Positions 58,538 through 64,000 of a DNA stretch of 64,000 bases are shown here, in pieces. The notes under the pieces are model-generated. The model did no database searches. It worked only from the letters and a program-made list of their open reading frames with translations, and had not been told where the DNA came from. This DNA comes from Lithospermum erythrorhizon (lineage: Eukaryota > Streptophyta > Magnoliopsida > Boraginales > Boraginaceae): assembly GCA_019722365.1 (NCBI GenBank), contig JADFUC010000954.1:620001-684000 (forward strand). The letters run 5' to 3'. A program made the translations under genes and the position numbers. Position 1 is the first letter of the stretch. Each line of letters opens with the position of its first letter.

Positions 58538-59576
58538 CTCTTTCTTGTACCTGCAAATTGTTTTCATCTATCGCAGATGGGTATGACATGGAAAGAAATC
58601 ATGTGAGCTCTGTTTCTTTTCAGTCTTGTTATGTTTACCTACATATACTTCCTTTCCCAGAGTGTGATCTGATATGCTTAATCTGATACTAGAGACCTAT
58701 TTACTTCAGATAAGATATTGTGAATTCCCTAGATAGGCACATTATACAAGTAGTTTCTTATGTTATTGGGGATTTCGTACAATAAACTGAAATATATAAT
58801 CGACAACAGACTATACTAACTGCTCACTGTTTGCAATTTCAGCGTTGGCATATTAGTTGCTACCTGTACTAAATATAGCACACATATATATTCACTTACC
58901 ATCTGTTTGCTAATGTGACTGCATGGAAGAAAAAGAGATTGGGAAGAGCAAAATTTTATTTCTTTTCCTTCTTGATGTTGCTTTCTTTCTCCTTATTTCG
59001 TCCACTTTGTATGTGCACAAAACTGAGGCATATTGCCATTATATACGTGCATGCTTTCTGTGGTATGAATTTGTTTGTGCTAATAATTTCTCTAGTTCTA
59101 AATTGTAGCTCGAAATCAATTTTTGATCTTCAATGGTTTTCTCTCAGGAAGGAGCAAGATCACATGAATGGAAGAGTCTGAAGAGTCAAGAAACATGCAA
59201 AATGCCTTTTTTGAAGCAATAGTCATACATATCACATTTGTCTTTATATAGTTCTCTGAGATATTAGTTAGCAGATGAGTTTAATTTAAGTTTTTTTAGG
59301 TGTCTAGTTAGTGAGAATTATTTCAGATTGTAGTATGTACAGATACGTCCATGCAAGGACAACAATTGACAAAGGTTTTAATTATCCGTTGCAAATTTGC
59401 AATCTCAAAATCTGATAAAGAACTTATCACTAAAATGTGCTGAGTACTTGGTTATTCACTAAGCTGTGCAAAGGAAGGTGAACATCTAAAGGAGATTGAA
59501 CCTTCATTTATTCAAACAATAATTCTTAAGGTTGTCAATCCAATAACAGTGGATTGTAATAATTTATGCTGGTTAA
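58538..59576. other. MYB3R 3' flank and intergenic DNA
   Basis: Contains the likely MYB3R 3' UTR. The open frames at 58915-59181 are hydrophobic, T-rich chance frames with no recognisable family. Confidence 0.4.
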
Positions 59577-59838
59577 CATAGTTGTTACTTGTGAATAGCA
59601 TTTAGCAGCTGTAATGACAAAGCTTCAAAATCCGCTATTCCTCGGCTATCTACTCATGTTGTTGCTATTTATCGTGGCGATGTGAAACTATGATACCATT
59701 ACAAAAAACCACTATTGCGTCACTATTTGCCTCTATATAAAATTACGGGGTACGTTACGTCGCTATTTACCGTTATTGAGGAACTATGGTTCCGCTATAT
59801 CACTATTGGTCAGTTATTTGCAGCTATTCACAACTATG
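59577..59838. mobile_element. MITE-like element with CATAGTTGTGAATAGC ends
   Basis: The left end CATAGTTGTTACTTGTGAAT then AGC pairs with the reverse complement of the right end, CATAGTTGTGAATAGC (plus-strand GCTATTCACAACTATG at 59823-59838). The left copy carries an extra GTTACTT. The interior is rich in CGCTATTTACCG-type motifs often seen in plant hAT-related repeats. ~260 bp, no coding frame, TSD not resolved. Confidence 0.45.
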
Positions 59839-60726
59839 GGTGGAACCAGGTTCACCGAGGAGGCCCAAGATAGGCATTGCCGTTCTCTTGAAAAGTTTCT
59901 CGCACCAGCCAATACACAACAGAATAGAGCAAATTCTGTCTCAAATTGTGCGTCATTCTTAGACACATCAATCATCTAATATAAAGTGTAAATTTTTATA
60001 TAATTTCGTAAAACGTAGGAACTTCGCATTTTTAAATATCACAACACGTGTGCATCTGTCATAGAATGACACAACTAAATTGATCTCATGTAATAGTGGT
60101 GTTTTATCTGATGTGGTTAAATATAACCACTATTGCAACCTGCCTCAGTTCAAGCTATATTACCTACAGCAACTGAATATGATTATGAGCAAATGTCTAT
60201 GTTTCAATTTGATTATGAGCACATAAAGCAGTAGATTTCTCTGTGAACTCAACATAATTCAGAAAACTGCACTATCAATCTGTTGAACCATTTCTGAAGC
60301 TGAATAATTAAGGCAATGTATGTTACAGTTACAATTACAAAGGAATATACCTTAGCAAGATAATACCTAGTCATAGAGTTGAGAGAAGAGACACCTACAA
60401 TATATTAACCATATAATTTATATCTAAACAAATTGCAAGAAAAAAACCGGGCATTACTTAAAGCTCGCCCGTAACTATATTTGACTAGAAGAGAGCGGAT
60501 TTTACCCAGCTCTTGACCTATAAATTATTTATACAAACTCAATACAACATCATGTACAAAGATAAACATAATAAGGTTGCTGGTAGTAGCAAACTCAAAG
60601 ACAGCACCTCAATTGAAGTGGATAGGGAAGAACCCAAGACTAGCATAAGTTGTTAATATTTCTTGGTTCTTTTTAACTTCTATTCAATGCCCTGAAAGAG
60701 TCTTAATCAAGTAGCAGTAACATTTA
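59839..60726. other. Intergenic DNA and probable 3' UTR of the receptor kinase gene
   Basis: No gene supported. The first ~140 bases keep an open frame (to 59979) with no recognisable family. The rest is AT-rich. Confidence 0.35.
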
Positions 60727-62880
60727 TTACCTTCTAATTAGAAGTGAAGAAGTTGATCTCTCCACATCCATGGCCGATACAGATGGTGTAACTCCTGCAG
60801 TTTGTAGTGACGATAATGAAGATGGCGCAGGGGGAGATGATGCAAATATGGAATGAGAGCTAATAGCACTTGCATTCACACTCGTCCCTCCGATAGAGCC
60901 CTCTGTTATAATCTTTGGAGCAGGTGGCTTTTCTATCACAGAAATTCCCTCCATCATCTGAACCACTTTACTCATCATTGGCCTCTGAGATGGTTGTTCT
61001 TGGATGCACCAAAAGCTTACCTGGATGGCTCTGACAACTTGTTCCATATCTGTGTCACTAATGGGGAGTGTTTTATCAACGATAGCCTGCGCATTACCCT
61101 TATCAAACTCTTCATAAGCCCATAAAGAGAACTTCTTTTGGTTTGTATCTGATGAGACTTCAAAGTTCCTCTTTCCGCTCACTATTTCTAACAAAACCAT
61201 CCCATAACTATACACATCTGACTTGGAAGTTATTGGAAGATTCGCTAACCACTCTGGAGCTAAGTACCCTCTTGTTCCCCTTATACTTGTCAAGGTGCGA
61301 TACCTATGATCCTTCGAATTGACAAGTTTAGCAAGGCCGAAATCAGAAACTTTGGCGCTGTAATTATCGTCCAAGAGAATGTTTTCAGGTTTTATATCAC
61401 AATGGACTATACAATCTCGACACTCTTCATGGAGATATGTGATCCCCCTTGCAGTCCCTAAGGCGATGTTATATCGCTGTTCCCAGGAAAAAACCTTCCG
61501 TTGCTGCTCACCCTGAAAGAGGAAGTTATCAAGAGATCCATTTTTCATGAACTCATATACAAGTAGCCGGTGTCGCCCTTCTGAGCAAAAACCAATCAGT
61601 CTCACCAAGTTCAAGTGGTGTGTGCTACTAATGGTAGCTACCTCCATTCTAAACTGCTTCTCACCCTGCTCAATTCCCTCTAACTGCTTTACAGCAACAA
61701 TGGATCTATTAGCAAGCACTCCTCTATACACGGTTCCAAATCCTCCTGCCCCTAGCTTCTCCTTGAATCCTTTGGTTGCCTTTTGGAGCTCCTTATATGT
61801 AAATTGCACAGGAGCTCCGGAGGCATACTCAAGAAGCGCATACTGAGATGACAATGCTCCAAATTTGGGACTGTTCCTAAAGCACCACCACCATAAACTA
61901 CCTTCCAGTGCAATCAGAATCAGAATAGTAATCACAACTACAACAACAACAACCCATGCTTTCAACTTCCAACCATCTTTCTTCTCGCCAACACTTGATG
62001 TTGCTGGAGGATTTAGCAATACCGGTGGACAAACCTTCACAAATGAAGTACTAGGAAGTGCAGGCGACAGATACCCACTCACAAAGTCCGTCACATCATT
62101 AGTCTTCAAATAGCAAAACCCTGTCCCATCAGCCACTGCAGTAGACGCCACACACCCAGACGTTGTCAGGCAGTTCAACCTACAAGCTGATATTCCTATC
62201 GAGAAAGCCTCAGTATTCGGCCCGGGATCAAACTCCCGACCATAAGTCAAGAACATTGCATTCTCCAACAGAAACATTGTGGCATTGGCCCTACAACTAT
62301 TTAAATCCACTTTCCTCCTACACCCTTTCCTTCTATCGTCCTGATCAACCAACTCAAAATTTTCAGATGCACAACCACAAACTGGACTAGTCTCATTATA
62401 ACTACAAATCCCATTGTTCCCACAATACCCAAAAACCTTACATTGATCACTCACAGCTGACCATCTCACATCCTTGGTACCACTCCCTTTCTTCGAACTA
62501 TAAATCCTCAAATTTCCATCACTACCTAGACTCAAGAACCTCAAAATATCCCCTGCTTCAGCATAATCACTGCTGAAAACAATGTCCGTAGCTGCTTCAC
62601 GGCTCGGGTCTATAATCGAAAGCGCACCAATCGGCCTTAAAGTTAAACTAGGAGAAGTAAAGTTGACATTAGCACTAGATTTAAAACCAGAATTATAATA
62701 CTGAATAGTATTATTCCACGAAAGGGTCAAGTTCCCATTGTTCAACAACCTAAACATGTACAGCCCAGATCGTAAACTTTGATTCACACTAAGATTCTGT
62801 GATGGTACAATAGTGTCTGTAGGATGGTCAAACGTTGACCAAATTCTTGAATTTGTAGAATTCTTGAGAACAAAATTACC
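60727..62880 (-). CDS. G-type lectin S-receptor-like Ser/Thr kinase, 5' part missing
   Basis: Plasma-membrane receptor kinase of the SD2/At1g34300 type. Reading starts inside the B-lectin domain (GNFVLKNSTNSRIWSTFDHP, TDTIVPSQNLSV, 62880-62787). Numbered from the codon at 62787: second lectin-like part 1-100, EGF-like Cys cluster 115-157, PAN/apple domain about 165-250, membrane helix AWVVVVVVVITILILIALEG near 277-297, kinase glycine loop GAGGFGTVYRG (346-356), Lys367, HCDIKPENILL (462-472), DFG (482-484), APEWL. The HCD motif replaces HRD, so this is a non-RD kinase, a class often linked to immune signalling. No signal peptide or N-terminal lectin coding was found before 62880. The frame reaches a stop at 62917-62919 without an ATG. 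ATTGCAG|G at 62880 could be a splice acceptor for an exon outside the window; otherwise the gene is 5'-truncated. Confidence 0.85.
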   Translation of the reverse strand, partial: GNFVLKNSTNSRIWSTFDHPTDTIVPSQNLSVNQSLRSGLYMFRLLNNGNLTLSWNNTIQYYNSGFKSSANVNFTSPSLTLRPIGALSIIDPSREAATDIVFSSDYAEAGDILRFLSLGSDGNLRIYSSKKGSGTKDVRWSAVSDQCKVFGYCGNNGICSYNETSPVCGCASENFELVDQDDRRKGCRRKVDLNSCRANATMFLLENAMFLTYGREFDPGPNTEAFSIGISACRLNCLTTSGCVASTAVADGTGFCYLKTNDVTDFVSGYLSPALPSTSFVKVCPPVLLNPPATSSVGEKKDGWKLKAWVVVVVVVITILILIALEGSLWWWCFRNSPKFGALSSQYALLEYASGAPVQFTYKELQKATKGFKEKLGAGGFGTVYRGVLANRSIVAVKQLEGIEQGEKQFRMEVATISSTHHLNLVRLIGFCSEGRHRLLVYEFMKNGSLDNFLFQGEQQRKVFSWEQRYNIALGTARGITYLHEECRDCIVHCDIKPENILLDDNYSAKVSDFGLAKLVNSKDHRYRTLTSIRGTRGYLAPEWLANLPITSKSDVYSYGMVLLEIVSGKRNFEVSSDTNQKKFSLWAYEEFDKGNAQAIVDKTLPISDTDMEQVVRAIQVSFWCIQEQPSQRPMMSKVVQMMEGISVIEKPPAPKIITEGSIGGTSVNASAISSHSIFASSPPAPSSLSSLQTAGVTPSVSAMDVERSTSSLLIRR

Positions 62881-64000
62881 TGCAATGGCAGAACGACAAT
62901 TGTTATATAAGGTTTTTCATTACATAAACATCCATTTTTTTATATAAGGGTCAAGTTCCCATTCGATCCAAAAAGATGCTTTTGCCATATCCTTACTTTC
63001 TTTTGGCCCCCATCCCTCCTAGTAAACGCTTTAGGCAAAATCTCCTAATAAGCGCTAGGCAAAATCTCCTATCGCTTGTTGCTGCCTCGTGAGCCAACTA
63101 CAATAGTGAGTCCTTTAACAAATAACAAAAAAAGCTCCCTTTTTTCCAACAAAATTATTTTAGGGAGAATCAAACTCATTCTTCGAGCTAGATCCTATTT
63201 TTTAGAAAAAGTGACAAAAGCTCTCCCTTCAAATATCCCATAAAGAAAGGTAAGTCGGAATTGGTGAAAGTGTGAAGTACTTTAGACTTTTCACCCCGAA
63301 AGCCGGCTATTGACCTTTTCCAAAATGAATCTAAAGATAACCTTGTTAACCATGGGAAAACCTAGATATTTTCGTAAGTTTCATGGATGTTTCGGTATCG
63401 GAAACAGCAAACGATGGCAGCCACTTTAGCCGCTGCTTTGAATTGAAAGAAAAGGAACTTCCACCGACTCCGATGCAAAAGCTTAAAGCTGGATCGATAG
63501 TAGAAATCCAAAATAGAATCCTATTAAATAAAATCTTACTATTTCTCTTTTGAATTACTCATATATATCCTATGAATTTCATTTTGCACTGAAAACTATT
63601 CTAGAAAAGTTCGAATCGTTCGAGTCCGGATATTAATTGGTCTTGATTTGGCATGGTTTGCGATGTTCTTGTTCAGGAAGAGTTAATATCTCCATTAGCT
63701 AAGAAAAGTAATATACATATAACAAATAAGGAAAAGTACAAAAAAGTTAGGGGTCAAACAAAAAGAAATTATTTTTCAATACTTCCTCCAATTATTTTTA
63801 ATTGACGTTTTTATTTTTCCCTGTAATTGTTCCAATAAATACTACCTCCATCCCTAAAAGATTGTCACATTTATCTTTTTCATGATAAAAAATTAACAAA
63901 TTTTACGATCTTGATTGACATCAAAATTTTATTTGAATCAAAATTATCAATTTGGTGGTAAAGTGTGTTGAAAATACTACATATAAGTATATTTTTTAAA
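62881..64000. other. Anomalous DNA replacing the expected lectin-kinase 5' end
   Basis: No lectin coding in any frame. About 62945-63490 is less AT-rich than the flanks and contains a short repeat (AGGCAAAATCTCCTA at ~63033 and ~63058) plus AAGGGTCAAGTTCCCATT (62946-62963), which is also present inside the kinase gene (62722-62739). Origin unknown; organellar DNA is one possibility. The last ~160 bases are the MITE-like repeat also found at 5250-5392. Confidence 0.35.
63838..63985. mobile_element. MITE-like repeat, second copy of the intron family
   Basis: ACTACCTCCATCCCTAAAAG starts a segment that aligns with 5250-5392 along its length (CAAAATTAACA, TTGAATCAAAATTATC, GTTGAAAATACT). No complementary end is visible before the window stops. 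Confidence 0.5.

Noticed and set aside
59776..59979. 67-codon frame as a gene
   Set aside because: It begins inside a MITE-like element and shows no recognisable domain.
1..64000. CRISPR arrays, biosynthetic operons or integrated viral genomes
   Set aside because: No regularly spaced repeats, operon structure or viral replication/capsid reading frames were seen; all polymerase-like remains are LTR-retrotransposon type.

Overview
The window is nuclear DNA from a flowering plant, almost certainly a eudicot. It is AT-rich, genes have short spliced exons with GT-AG introns, and gene-poor stretches are filled with transposon debris. No tRNA, rRNA, CRISPR array, bacterial-type operon or viral genome was found. 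The motif ACGGAGTA/TACTCCGT recurs in intergenic DNA, but I do not assign a family or species.

Layout: (1) 1-3495, repeat debris including a large inverted repeat with a primer-binding-site-like motif. (2) 3496-21927, the main gene cluster: an AGD6/7-type ARF-GAP, a P-class PPR protein, two intact 37-codon OST4 genes and an 800-residue FUSC/aromatic-acid-exporter-like membrane protein. (3) 21928-39743, a gene-poor block with a non-autonomous TIR element, a solo LTR nested in a MITE and a decayed but well-delimited Mutator-like (MULE) element. (4) 39744-41252, an alpha-crystallin-domain (HSP20-like) protein with a G-rich tract beside its probable TATA box. (5) 42374-53800, two more solo LTRs of the same family, a decayed Ty1/copia pol, a NIPA exon fragment and MITEs. 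(6) 54772-58537, a seven-exon three-repeat MYB (MYB3R). (7) 60727-62880, a G-type lectin receptor kinase whose N-terminal lectin part is missing.

The most informative structure is a tandem duplication between about 5954 and 19825. Unit 1 runs from ARF-GAP intron 2 through the PPR gene, OST4 and the 3' end of a FUSC copy. Unit 2 starts with a second, decayed copy of the ARF-GAP 3' end and runs through a second OST4 into the intact FUSC gene. At the unit boundary two pseudogene fragments are fused tail to tail. The PPR copy expected in unit 2 is absent. Only the OST4 reading frame stays intact in both units.

The genes are ordinary housekeeping or regulatory plant genes: Golgi/ER vesicle traffic, ER N-glycosylation, organelle RNA processing, membrane export, cell-cycle transcription and surface receptor signalling. 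They do not form a joint pathway. I see no undescribed biochemical system. The novelty is structural: the duplication junction, differential loss, nested transposons with readable target-site duplications, and repeats in putative leader introns.
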